A program made the position numbers and the translations under genes. Of a stretch of DNA of 64,000 nucleotides, positions 11,890-21,427 are shown piece after piece. Position 1 is the first letter of the stretch. Each line of letters opens with the position of its first letter. The DNA is from Patiria pectinifera (Eukaryota > Echinodermata > Asteroidea > Valvatida > Asterinidae). Below the pieces are notes generated by a model. That model saw only the letters and a program-made list of their open reading frames with translations. It ran no database searches and was not told the DNA's origin. The DNA is taken from positions 8,550,932 to 8,614,931 of the forward strand of contig CM057138.1 in NCBI GenBank assembly GCA_029964075.1. Direction: 5' to 3'.

Positions 11890-11989
11890 GACATCCTCAG
11901 GAATGATGTTTAATGATGATTTAGGCCCCACTCTGGTTGCTAAATCAAACAAAAACGCAACAATCGGCGAGGACTATCCGCAACTCGTC

Positions 11990-12800
11990 GGTTCCAGATG
12001 CTGGGCCCTCATGTGCCGGTCAAGCAGTCCGACCGTCCGCAGAGCTTCGGGCATTCCCGGCACTGGTAACTCCGTTCTTCATGCGCCGCTTTTTCATGCC
12101 TGCTCCGAGTAAACGAGGAGACATACTGCTGACCGCAGACTCTGCATGTGTTCGTCGCCTTGCCCTCCACCGGCTGACTGTCTTTCCTCCCGCCAACGGT
12201 GACTTGTCGCAAACATCCATGGCGTCTTCGGGCGGCCCTGCCACGGCGGTTGCGGGTGCCTTGTGTCGCGTGGTGTCCAACGACGGCAGTGGAGCTGCCA
12301 ACTTCGGCGGCGGGACTACCCGTTCCAACCTGACTGTCTGTCCTTGACTGGCGTACTGGACCCCAGCGCTGGTTTGCAGTAACCGCCGGTTGAGTGACCC
12401 TCGGCAATGGGGAATCTACCGAACCCAGTGGTTTGGTTGTAGGCACCGACAGTGGGGATTCCCGTACCATTGGTTCGGCAGTCTGTTGTAGGGGAACTCT
12501 GTGCTTACCGACAACAAAACACTCTTCGTCCCACATCAGCTGGCATTTATGCTGTCGCAAAAAGTCCAGTCCCAGAATGGCACCTACGCTTATTTCTGCG
12601 ACCCAAATGCTGTGTAGCATCTCACTTTCCCCAGTCTTAATCGGCATCTTAGCACGTCCAGCAATGCGCAGCTCACTCCCGCCCACTTGGCGGAACCTGC
12701 AATCCGCGAGCACGGGTCTTAACTTCGTGTCTGTCCTGTCATACAGCCGAGCGGAAACAAAAGTCTCTGTGCCTCCAGTATCAATCAAGAAACCAACTGC
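11990..12800 (-). pseudogene. gypsy-B protease followed by two C2H2 zinc fingers
   Basis: The minus-strand ORF begins in the protease active site FLIDTGGTETFVSARLYD and continues to GAILGLDFLRQHKCQL, the usual second conserved block of gypsy proteases. A Ser/Pro/Thr-rich linker and a basic stretch (RNRRGRAARRRHG) follow. Then come two C2H2 fingers, CRVCGQQY...RSRHEKAAH and YQCRECPKLCGRSDCL with its His pair in another frame after an indel near 12,016. Zinc fingers directly downstream of the protease, where RT would be expected, are unusual for the family. They may have helped nucleic-acid binding; that is inference. Confidence 0.72.
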
Positions 12801-13113
12801 CCGGGTTCATTATTTCCCCTCGGATGTAAAGTGTCAACTCTTGAGAAGAAGCGGGTCGTTTCCTCAAGCCAGACTTCGGTGGGACTGCCTGATTCTGCAG
12901 CGAGGCTGCCTGCGCTGGCAGCCGGACTGCCTGCGCCGGCGGCGAGTCTCGGCGTCTCTGGCACAACATGCCGAGGCTGATGTCCGGTCGTGGATCTGGT
13001 CGTATTTCTGCGTAAACTGTCCAGCAGGGATCGCTGCAGGGCCGATCGATTTCCCTGGAAATGTTGCCGATGGCTTCAGTGATACTCCGTACCGACTCCG
13101 TGTAGCTTGCCAT
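12781..13113 (-). pseudogene. gypsy-B gag-like N-terminal segment
   Basis: The open stretch starts MASYTESVRSITEAIGNISREI about 30 bp from the primer-binding site, then becomes Ala/Gln/Pro-rich (PAQAVRLPAQAASLQNQ). It runs toward the protease but is one frame off at about 12,790. It is far shorter than a normal gag and lacks the capsid and zinc-knuckle blocks, so the element was already an internally deleted form. Confidence 0.55.
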
Positions 13114-13140
13114 TTATCTTCCCCGAAAATCCTGTAGAAA

Positions 13141-13159
13141 ATCCCACCGCTGCCACCAA
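13141..13159 (-). promoter_or_regulatory. primer-binding site of gypsy-B
   Basis: On the minus strand TTGGTGGCAGCGGTGGGAT follows the LTR after one base. The same TGGTGGCAGCGGTGG core is found in gypsy-C, so the two use the same type of tRNA primer. Confidence 0.7.
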
Positions 13160-13160
13160 T

Positions 13161-13571
13161 TGTAACGGGAACTTATTGGGCTCTTGTCCTCCAAATCCAG
13201 CCAAACGCAAGAAAAGGGGACAAATACACAAGAAACTCTCATTTATTCAGCACAACAACTCTGTGGTCAACCTGCCACACTGCTACCAGTGCAGTACCAC
13301 GACTGCTGATTCACAGCATAGAAATACACTAGGTCTGAACAAATGTATACAATTGTAACAACTTGCAATGACCCCGGCATCTTGCCAAACCGTTCCCGCG
13401 TCCCCCAACAAAAGAAACCCCCTTAAGCAACCTATTTATAGAGACTATTTCCAGAGCGCGCGCTAGCCAGACCGAAAACCAGGTCGGGTACGCGCCGCCG
13501 GAGCCCCTCCGCCGGAGCCCTAACGCAAGAAAGCAATGTCAACAAAAGTGCTGCATAGACTGTCCGTTACA
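13161..13571 (-). repeat. 5' LTR of gypsy-B
   Basis: This 411-bp block runs from TGTAACGGGAACTTATTGGG to TGTCCGTTACA with a PBS inside and CTAT outside. It pairs with the block at 10,630. Confidence 0.85.
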
Positions 13572-14289
13572 CTATGTTCCGAATTCACATCGCAAACCAC
13601 CGAAACCACACCATCATACAGCGCGCGTACCAATCCCAGGAAACAATAGCACTAAGAAGTATCAGAAAAGTTTGTGATATAAAATACAGAAAAAACCGAA
13701 TAATTTGGTGCCAACAAATTCGTCGTGATGATAATGATGATAACTGCCGTGGGGTCAAAACCTGAAAAGAGAGAACTTCATTGTGCATGCTGACCAAGTT
13801 TACACAAATCCAGACGATGTGGCCCTCTACCCCATTAGGACCTCACTCCTGATGTATACACCAGGACCTTCAGGACCTTCTTAAATTGCATCAGCGCAAC
13901 GATTTTGCCAAAATACAAAGTGTAATTCATGATCCCAGCCCTGTTCAAAAGTTATGTTTTTGCTTTATCGAATGGCGGCCAACTTGGATTTCTGGGTCAA
14001 AATGATGTCATATCGGCTTGTCGGAATCAGAATCCTCGGGGTCGACTTACCCGAAAAAGTGTCTTCAGACATGATTCTAGGTGCTCTGGTTTAAAGTGAA
14101 TTTTTGAAGATGGCGCCGGCGGCCATCTTAGATTTGGCCCTTTAGCAAAAGTTGTCGGTTTTTTGGGAGGGACCTGAAGGCTAGTAATTTCTTTATAAAT
14201 GGTCCATAGAAGTCAAATCAATCGTCAAACCATCCAAGCCACAGAATTCGGTCACGGAACTTATGCTTTGGACCCGACCATTATGTTTG

Positions 14290-14640
14290 TAACAACAGAC
14301 CGATAGGCTTGCGGCGGTTATTTGAGGCCCAGTCCCAGGTCCACAAGAAGCCAGGCAGGAGGTGTTGATACTTCCCTGAGCAGTTAAGTCACTCCGCTGG
14401 GCACTGGTAACACTCACCAAACCGATCATTACGGTAGTAGTTATCAAGAAAGGGGCATGCACGACAGCCTGCGTGCTAACCCTTATTAGTAGGTGTACCT
14501 GTAGGACACACCGTACAATCTGCAAGGCTGATGCCAGGGTGAGCAGCCGGGGTAACGAAGGATCCAATGTTGCATTTCGTCAGCAACTTGTTCAGACTTG
14601 CTGTAGTAAAATCCACCTGCGATTCAGAGACAACTATAAG
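14290..14640 (-). pseudogene. Cys-rich receptor-like coding remnant (ephrin-receptor/GCC2-GCC3 type repeats)
   Basis: The minus-strand frame reads KLLTKCNIGSFVTPAAHPG, then LADCTVCPTGTPTNKG, a stop, HAGCRACPFLDNYYRNDRFG, ECYQCPAE, another stop, LNCS and finally GFLWTWDW. The spaced CxxCPxGTxTNxG pattern is typical of the Tyr-kin_ephrin/GCC2_GCC3 Cys-rich repeats of extracellular receptor proteins. Two in-frame stops make it non-functional. It ends exactly where the giant palindrome begins, so the palindrome either inserted into this gene copy or carries it along. The assignment rests on cysteine pattern only. Confidence 0.5.
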
Positions 14641-15214
14641 TTGAGTCCTAATGCTAATTGAATATCAAATACTTGTCCATACAACTACAAATCGGCCTGT
14701 TATGGTTAAGAATTTGATAATTATGCTATAGTACAACAATGAGATATATAGTACATTGTATTATCTAGATGGAAAACTTATTGGAAAATACTACGCTACC
14801 TAAGATGCAGAATTTACACGGACTTACATTTCTAGAACTTGCTTACTCCATGCTAGCGCATGTGAACACGTTGTCCTCGTCAGATAGCAGGTGATGATAT
14901 GATAGAATCACAAGAAGGTCGATACGCGATTATGACTTATGTCGATTTTTGTTCCCGATCCAGCTTTTAACCTCATGTTTTCCAAAATAAAAGAAAAAGG
15001 CCTATGCGTGACCCGCTTGAGCTTATAATATTGACGCAAATTTGCATTGAAAAGCAGGAAATAAAATTGGATCGAAAACTTCGGCAAACACATATCATTC
15101 TTATTTCATTTAAAAACCGTATAAAACACGGAAATGCTAACGCAGAAAACTTATTAATTGGTATTGTGAAGATACCCACCATTCCCCATCGGCTGCAATA
15201 ATTTAATTTTTCCG
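14641..15214. other. no gene seen
   Basis: AT-rich sequence with no supported coding exon. Short open frames on both strands lack splice context or recognisable motifs. Confidence 0.5.
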
Positions 15215-15720
15215 AGTACCGAGTACTGCTGAGTACTTCGGTTGCCGAGTACGAGTACGAGTACGAGTACGAGTACTTGTACCTCCGAGTATAAGAACAG
15301 GTCTCCGAGAACGAGTACTTGTACTTCCGAGTACAAGTACTCGCATTTCCGAATACGGCAATGGTTCATTGTGCGTAATTGGCCAAGACCTAGTCGGACC
15401 ATTATACAGACCCACTCACGGGTTGCTGTTAAAAATGTGTCTGCCCGGACGTGCACAGAGGAAAATCAGGAATTTTCGATTTCTCCATAAGCCAATCAAC
15501 AATTTCAATCTGAAAGAATCGATAAAATAAGGTCATAAAGTGAAGCTGTATACCATTTCCCCCCGAGTACTGCTATTCGGGTACGAGTACTTTAATGATC
15601 GAGTACAATTTCGACATGTCGAGTACGAGTACTTTGCTGCTCGAGTATGAGTACGAGTAGGAGTACTCCAAAAAAAGTACTCGAGTACGAGTACCGAGTA
15701 CGAGTACTACAACACTGGAA
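15215..15720. repeat. GAGTAC-type hexamer satellite, two blocks
   Basis: Blocks at about 15,215-15,350 and 15,565-15,715 consist of imperfect CGAGTA/GAGTAC repeats, separated by unique sequence. Units occur in both polarities because GTAC is self-complementary. Open frames reading STSTST in one strand and TRTRT or VLVLV in the other are by-products. Confidence 0.85.
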
Positions 15721-15809
15721 ATGCAAACCAAGAACTACTTAAACTTCTGTTATTGAACGAATCGTGAATGACTCTAGAATACGAGGCACGGACTACAAGT
15801 GTCACCAAA

Positions 15810-17060
15810 ATATTTTATTGATAGTGTAGTGACATTCAAGGTTCCAAAGTGCACACCGAGTTAGCAAACCATGCACATGTAGTTTCCAATATAACTCTAA
15901 GAATGCCAACGTCAAAAAAAATCTTGCCGCTATATTTAGGCATTTGGCAAGAAAAAATAACCCTGTACCTCACTACTTTACTATCTATGCGTATATAGTT
16001 GGCTTTCAAAATATTTTAGAGATATGAAAAACACTGTGGTTAAAGCATTAGGTCCATATACATTTAATCCAATAGTAAATATGACTTACATAACCAGCCA
16101 TTATCAAGAAGGCCTTCCTCATGGTAAGTGAAAACGTGAGTGATCAAAACTTACACTATGGTTTTAGGAGAGCAAAGGAATATGAAGTTCTTTCTTTGGC
16201 CATGATGCAATCGCAACTGAAAAGCTAAAAGACAATAAGCGTATAAGTACAACTAAAAATACATATGCACATGCAACTTTCCCGAGGCGAGCTAGAGGTC
16301 ATTATAACATTGATGAGATTTCTCAAACAAACATAAACAAATTTCCGAAATATGAGCACGTCAACATGTCTTTCATTTCATGAAATCAAACTTGTTCCTC
16401 ACAAAGAAATACTTGCAAAGTTTAAACTGGTTTCACGGTAATTTAAGGGGCCTTAGGCCTATGCATGTTAGATCAAATAGGCCCATTCCTTATGTACATG
16501 TAGTTAACAACATTACGTCAAGGAAGGATGTGGTATCATTATCATATTGACATCAATGAATGAATTACAATACCTTTTTTTAAAGCTGAAACTTTTGTTA
16601 TATATTACAGAGCAGGTATTAAAAAAAAGTACTTCAACTGGCAAAATGTTTTTACACATACAACTTTGAAATACAATCACGTTATTATTAATTCATGTCT
16701 TTATTCAATATTCAAGGCGTGAATAACCATGTCAAAACCGACATTGCATTCAACTAAAACAGTTTTCCAGCCGAAGCGTTTGCTTTCGAAACAAACAGTA
16801 CATGGGCTCGTCTGAAATTTTCAATGCTCACGTCTTTTAAAAGATAACTGACAGAACGACCCAATCTTGCTGCCTTTCCCGCATCCGAAACATTCCAAAA
16901 AAATAAAAAAGTATATCAAGTCCATCAAGATATACAATGGTATTATATGGTATGATATGAGATATACTGTAGGTAAATTGACAGAAGCTATTACATGATT
17001 ATTAAGGCAAACAAAGCAATGTCAGGTAATACAATTGTCAACAGTCAGCGACCGTTTTGC
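15810..17060 (-). other. candidate 3' UTR of the C3-like fragment
   Basis: Downstream (to the left) of the stop codon at 17,061 lie 1.2 kb of AT-rich non-coding sequence. Minus-strand AATAAA signals occur near 16,701 and 15,811. Either could end the transcript. The extent is inferred from these signals only. Confidence 0.4.
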
Positions 17061-17205
17061 CTAAGTTGAGCATCCCCTCTCTTCGAAGTCATCTTTGAAT
17101 GCTTTGAGATTGTCGAAAATCCTCTTCCATTTCTTGACAGATCTGACTTTGGAAGCAGAGGGCCACTCGTAGAAGGACATCCTCTCATCAACTACGTACT
17201 TGTAG
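17061..17205 (-). CDS. C3-like: C3-like fragment, terminal exon (C345C end)
   Basis: After TTGCAG at 17,206-17,211 the exon opens with one base completing a Ser codon, then YKYVVDERMSFYEWPS, KKWKRIFDNLKAFKDDF and ERGCST before TAG at 17,061-17,063. The W-P-E/S motif, the C-terminal helix and the final Cys three residues from the end match the end of C3/C4/C5 C345C domains. The length, 145 nt, keeps phase with the preceding exon. Confidence 0.88.
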
Positions 17206-17409
17206 CTGCAATAAAAAAAATAAGATGTCCACAATGTTTTGCTTCCAATATTCTTCTAATAAGGACCATTTTATCTGTTCTAAAGTGCTGGAACCACTGC
17301 AAATTATCAAGGAAAATGTATTTCAAACAAGACTGATCCATTAAAGCCCCCACTGCACACGTAATTGACAAAATGCAAACTAGCCTGTTCCAGTTGCATG
17401 CGTCATAAA

Positions 17410-17540
17410 AACGTACATGCATGTTGGACCTTTGTGCACGTATACATTTGACCTTTGTGTGTTTACGTTAGACCTTAGTGCACAAATGCTGGACCTTTGT
17501 GCACAGATGTTGGCCATTTGTGCATGCATGTTGGTCATAC
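17410..17540. repeat. short degenerate tandem repeat in intron
   Basis: About five imperfect 25-28-bp units around the core GGACCTTTGTGCAC. It lies between the terminal exon and the MITE at 17,838; no role is apparent. Confidence 0.6.
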
Positions 17541-17837
17541 GTCATGGTTATGATCGGTCCGGGCTTATGGCCCTGAATGGCCTTTTTACAAGCTTTTGCT
17601 GGTATAACTTCCAATTGGTGAGTGACAGCAAGTCATTTGGCAAACTTTATAGCACATGGCTACAAAAACTATAATTTATGTTCAAAATTTGTAGCGAGAA
17701 CACCTAATCTGGACAATGAAGGCCTGAAGTGACATTATCCCATGAGCTGTCATAAAAAATAATACCAACATAGTTCAGAAGTTGGCGAACAAAACAAAAG
17801 CAAGATTTGAAACTTTTTATGGTGGTGGCATGAACTA

Positions 17838-18090
17838 GTGAAGGTTTGCGGTAACACCGTGTAGAGATCTCTTTTGGGGAGATGTGTGGTTCTGAAAAGA
17901 ACCGGTTGGTTGTTAAGTTTTCAGAACCACACATCATCCTAACAGAGATTGTTACAAAACCTTTTTTAGGGAAGATGAATGGTTCTGAAAAGAACCGGTT
18001 GGTTGTAAAGTTGTACCACCAACCGGTTCTTCTTAGAACCACACATCTTCCCAAAAGAGATTTCTACATGGTGTTACCGCAAACCTTCAC
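17838..18090. mobile_element. TA-flanked MITE (253 bp)
   Basis: The ends are GTGAAGGTTTGCGGTAACAC and its reverse complement, each bounded by TA (17,836-17,837 and 18,091-18,092). Internal modules GTGTGGTTCTGAAAAGAACC repeat in both orientations, giving a strong hairpin. TA duplication points to a Tc1/mariner-like mobiliser, by family knowledge. It sits in the intron before the terminal C345C exon. Confidence 0.8.
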
Positions 18091-18592
18091 TAAAACAAAA
18101 CAAGTCCAAACACGTTCAAAATCTTCAAAAGTTTATTTTTTTTGCTAATATTAACCAGCTTCATTAAAAAACATACACACATCCATGGGGTAACTATGAT
18201 TGATATTGTTTAAGTCAATGGGAGGATGAAATCAATGAATGTTTCCTTTACATGTGTGTTATGGCTACTGACAATGAAGCTTCTCAATTGCAGGTTCAAA
18301 GCTGGGGGGGGGGGAGGCCAAACAAAAATTTGACATAGGTGAACTTTTTAGCTAATCCTATTAACCATAAAATATAACATTATTTTTTTTCAATTTCTTG
18401 GCCCGACGCATAGTTTACATCCATGCCTTGTATGCACATTTAGATTTATTAGCAGATGTGGCACTGATTGTACATTACAAGAAACCTTCACTTTTTTTTA
18501 CTTGAAAGAACCATTTTTATGAACAAAAGACCTACTGCTCACAGCAGGTAGCTACAGGCCTGACAATATAATATTATAATACACCAACTCAC

Positions 18593-18728
18593 CTTGGGAG
18601 TCCATTGTCATCCGTGATTGGTAGCCCTTCAGGACCAATCACAAGGTAGCGTTTCTTCTTGATGTCAGGTTTGCCGCAGTTCATGCTTTTACAGAAGGTT
18701 CGAGTATCACCATCGCTGACACGATCAG
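18593..18728 (-). CDS. C3-like: C3-like fragment, middle C345C exon with suspect acceptor
   Basis: It encodes DRVSDGDTRTF, then CKSMNCGKPDIKKKRYLVIG and PEGLPITDDNGLP, ending AG before GTGAGT. The two cysteines and the KRYLVIG strand match the core of C345C domains. To stay in frame with the exon at 19,245-19,328 it must start at 18,728, where the preceding dinucleotide is GG. The nearest CAG (ending at 18,716) would shift frame into a stop. Either an A-to-G change destroyed the splice site or a tiny extra exon is used. Confidence 0.8.
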
Positions 18729-19244
18729 CCAGGAAATGTAAACACACAGACAAGTAGGTAAATAAGAAGCAACTACATGTATTGTATTTGGCTAGTGGGT
18801 TTTGAAATGTATATGCAAGCAATTAAGGAGTCTGTAGTGTATTAGGGGAAGTCCCCGGTATGGTTTTTGCAGCAGAATTATTCCCTTTGTTTGCATATTC
18901 ATACGTGTTTCTGTTTTGCTCTTATTTTAGACAACAGCAATTTACCAGATCATGGTGCATTATTTTTCACTGTATCATAAACTATACAAATAAAAGCCGA
19001 AGCCAGTTTGCAGAATTACATGGATTTGCGGTAAATACATACATGAACAACATGGTTCACAGTTTGTTGTAGGGAAACATGAACATCCTAATGCATGGTG
19101 TATAATTTAGGTGAACAACTTGACAAAAATTAAATGAGTTGCATTTCCAGACACAGCAGACTGCATACAGCACCTTCAACACAAGATGATCAGTAGGTTG
19201 TTGCATAAATATACATTGGCTATAACTCGAGTCTACTCTGTTAC

Positions 19245-19328
19245 CTTGTTTGATTGGCTTAAGGATGGTCATTGTGATGGACTGGAAACCAGCTTTCCGC
19301 TTGAAACCGGTCACTTGGACTTCATAGG
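19245..19328 (-). CDS. C3-like: C3-like fragment, first visible C345C exon
   Basis: Between TTTTGCAG and GTAACA lie 84 nt encoding YEVQVTGFKRKAGFQSIT and MTILKPIKQ. This matches the start of the C345C domain, where C3 proteins read DYVYK followed by a beta strand. The phase (2 in, 1 out) is consistent with a preceding exon ending in an Asp-Tyr-type segment that is not found here. Confidence 0.82.
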
Positions 19329-19855
19329 CTGCAAAATATGCAAAAACAAATTCAAAGTGAAATATACCTCCAGATTGGGTAGTTAATTAGGTGGCATATC
19401 AACCCCATCCACATTATATGCTCATGTTCCAATACAGAGAGTTCTTTATGGCTAGTTAATGTACACATATCTGACTGGTCATACCACCGACTCATGTGAA
19501 CTCATACAAGAATGTCCAAGATCAAGTTACCAACAATTAAGGTTTGCAGTTTTCACTTTATCCTGGTCATCAATTTAGAATATTTCAAAACACTGTAAAT
19601 TGTAATGCTTTTTTTCATGGAACTTGCTTATTGTTCACTGCCCTTGATTAAATAAGACTCGCTTGAAAAGAAAAATGCTATCACACAAACAGTAGCTCCT
19701 ACAAAATGTGCCTGGAAGTCTCATATTTCAATTCATTGGATCGTCCGCATCTGCAAAAATCTTTTTAGGTGTTGAATGGTTAATGTCTTTACGAACTGCA
19801 AATGATTTTTTTTTCTTAAGTAAGGTGTCTAGGGTATGACTCTTTAGAAATGAAT

Positions 19856-19856
19856 G

Positions 19857-19897
<41 letters not shown>

Positions 19898-19898
19898 T
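19856..19898. repeat. (TAA)n microsatellite
   Basis: About 13 perfect TAA units. The inverted copy near 63,580-63,606 has only a few ATT units, so the two copies differ here. Confidence 0.9.
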
Positions 19899-20160
19899 AC
19901 TGTTTTGGCTGCAATAGGGTGACTTTCCCATAGACTTGTGCACAAACCTAAACTGTCACCTAACCCAAGCTTACCTTATCTTTTTTCCACGAAATTTAGT
20001 ATTTATACTAATTGGACCATGAGGAATCGATCTAGATGGTTTGCGACGGCAAAATTCCTTGTCCTAAGGGTCGTTTTCATAAAAGGGCGACAGTCAAAAT
20101 GTCGCCTCAATAAGGTGTATCGCCCTATTGTGGACGGAGTTAGCAAAATCTGTCGCCCTA

Positions 20161-20581
20161 TTATAGTAATAGTAGTAATAACAGAGTCTTATATAGCGCA
20201 CGTATCTACCAACAATTAGGTACTCAAGGCGCTGGAAATTATGTCAATTATTAAAGAAAGGTAAATAAAGTTGATGAGAAATATGAGATCCATTATGTAG
20301 CACCTTATAATGGTTTACAAGGTGCTGCGGCGTACATTGCAGCCACTGCCAGAAACACCGGGGCTAACCCCTTCTCTTAGCGATGAGTGTTACTGGGTTC
20401 TTTAACGTGCATTACACAACACACGGGACCTACGGCTTTACGTCCCATCCGAAGGACGAAGCAATAATGGTAAAGTGCCTTGCTCAAGAGCACAAGCACC
20501 ATGTTCCCACGGTCAGGATTCGAACCCATGCACCACGGCACACGAGTCGAACACCGTAACCATTGGACCACAGCGCCCCAC
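20161..20581 (-). mobile_element. tRNA-derived SINE copy 1
   Basis: On the minus strand the head GGGGCGCTGTGGTCCAATGG carries an A-box-like TGGTCCAATGG and, 45 bp on, a perfect B-box GGTTCGAATCC, giving an internal RNA polymerase III promoter. The body contains ACGTTAAAGAACCCA and GCACCTTGTAAACCATTATA, and the tail ends GCGCTATATAAGACTC plus ATT-type repeats. The tail resembles CR1/L2-type 3' ends on which such SINEs depend. The same SINE occurs at 63,184-63,606 within the inverted duplicate. Confidence 0.85.
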
Positions 20582-20774
20582 TGTATCAGGAACACGTTTA
20601 TTTAATTTTATAAATGGCTGTAGATGCAAGTGATTCAAGTACCAAAATGTGCAGAAGAGGCACATGCCTTTGCCTTCATCCTGCTCACATCAAAGTCAAT
20701 TTGTTTGGTGGATGGGTGGTCTGCACATTTGCCTGTTTAGAGAGATCATCATGAACACAAATCACTCCGTGTCT

Positions 20775-21258
20775 ATAATTGGCTGTTTCAATTGGGTTGA
20801 TACTTGGTATGCACATAGACAGGGACATGTTGTAGAAAAAAATTGATGTGACATTGTGATGATGTCATTGGGTGCCGTGTTACATTTCATTAATGGTGCA
20901 TTACATGAAGCTTTATATATATTTAAGCACAGGCCAAATGGGTTGAAACTTCGTATGAACCTAGACAGGGATGTGTTTATATAGATGAAAATTGATGTTA
21001 CATCATGATGATATCATCAGGTGTAAGGAACATTACATTAAAGGTGCATTTTGGAAGCCCTATATCAACTGTTCTACACGTTCAATTGGGTTGATATTTA
21101 GTCTGCACATAGACAGGGACATGTTATAGATAAAAATTGATGTGACATCATGATGATGTCAGCAGGTGTCATGTGCATGTTTATCATATTAAATGTGCAT
21201 TTTATGAAGCCCTATATCTAATTAACAGGAAGGCCAATTGTGCTGACACTTTCTATGC
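20775..21258. repeat. three tandem units of about 150 bp
   Basis: Each unit contains CTAGACAGGGA or ATAGACAGGGACATGTT, AAAATTGATGTGACATCATG and ATGATGTCA, then an AATGTGCATT-type segment and GAAGCCCTATAT. The third unit ends at the duplication breakpoint. The mirror array is at 62,511-63,100, with more diverged relatives between 61,790 and 62,460. Confidence 0.8.
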
Positions 21259-21270
21259 ATATAGTATACA

Positions 21271-21427
21271 AATATTGAATGCTTCGAGTGGTGTAGTAAA
21301 ACTAGCCTCCCGAGGTGATCCACGGACATTCTATTTTCCCGAGGCGAAACCGAGGGAAAATAGAATGATCCATGGATCACCGAGGGAGGCTAGTTTTACT
21401 TCACCACGAGATAAAGCATTCAATATT
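21271..21427. repeat. 157-bp near-perfect hairpin
   Basis: AATATTGAATGCTT at the left edge is mirrored by AAGCATTCAATATT-type sequence at the right edge, with GTAAAACTAGCCTCCC and GGGAGGCTAGTTTTAC between. The centre, near 21,350, is TTTTCCCGAGGCGAAACCGA. It begins 13 bp past the inverted-duplication breakpoint at 21,258. Confidence 0.85.

Larger units (their letters stand above)
10630..13571 (-). mobile_element. Ty3/gypsy-type element B, deletion derivative with both LTRs
   Basis: Two LTRs (10,630-11,014 and 13,161-13,571) flank 2.1 kb on the minus strand, with CTAT at 10,626-10,629 and again at 13,572-13,575 as target duplication. A primer-binding site adjoins the right LTR and a purine tract adjoins the left LTR. 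Inside are a short gag-like segment, an aspartic protease and two C2H2 zinc fingers. RT, RNase H and integrase are missing and a short inverted-repeat element occupies 11,306-11,889. It interrupts the right arm of the giant palindrome. Confidence 0.85.
6296..14289. repeat. giant imperfect palindrome (foldback), arms about 2 kb
   Basis: The sequence from 6,296 to about 8,890 recurs reverse-complemented from about 14,289 back to 9,311. Anchor points: GACGATTGATTTGATTTCTA near 6,350 pairs with 14,210; TTCGGTGGTTTGTAAATGTG near 6,920 with 13,590; the segment near 7,000 with 10,580; AATGGTGCTG near 7,935 with 10,245; and the GGTCATGCATGAT region near 8,830 with 9,375. The left arm is interrupted by a SINE array (7,344-7,921) and the right arm by gypsy-B (10,630-13,571). 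Once these are subtracted the arms are nearly equal, with a loop of about 420 bp (8,891-9,310). Divergence between arms shows it is old. Confidence 0.82.
17061..19328 (-). pseudogene. C3-like: complement C3-like gene fragment: last three coding exons (C345C domain)
   Basis: Three minus-strand exons, 19,245-19,328, 18,593-18,728 and 17,061-17,205, encode a C345C (netrin-like) domain with a stop codon after FKDDFEERGCST. This domain closes C3, C4 and C5 proteins and is absent from alpha-2-macroglobulin and TEPs, which fixes the family. No MG8, CUB or TED exons follow upstream; instead the sequence to 21,258 matches the intron at 62,511-64,000 in reverse. The middle exon has GG rather than AG at the only frame-consistent acceptor. 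I therefore judge it a 3'-only inverted copy or an assembly/haplotype artefact. The neighbouring full gene is at 50,989-61,032. Confidence 0.78.
19329..21258 (-). repeat. inverted duplicate of 62,511-64,000 (C3-like intron)
   Basis: From about 19,440 to 21,258 this sequence matches the reverse complement of 62,511-64,000 nearly base for base, including a SINE and three tandem 150-bp units. The match stops abruptly at CACTTTCTATG (21,258 versus 62,511). This copy has an extra stretch of roughly 260 bp at about 19,899-20,160 and a longer ATT microsatellite. It places the terminal exons of the two C3-like copies in equivalent positions. Confidence 0.88.

Noticed and set aside
12394-13137. Plus-strand 247-residue ORF
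   Set aside because: It is antisense to the gypsy-B protease and gag remnants, which carry recognisable motifs on the minus strand.
15203-15490. ORFs of Ser-Thr or Val-Leu repeats
   Set aside because: By-products of the GAGTAC hexamer satellite.
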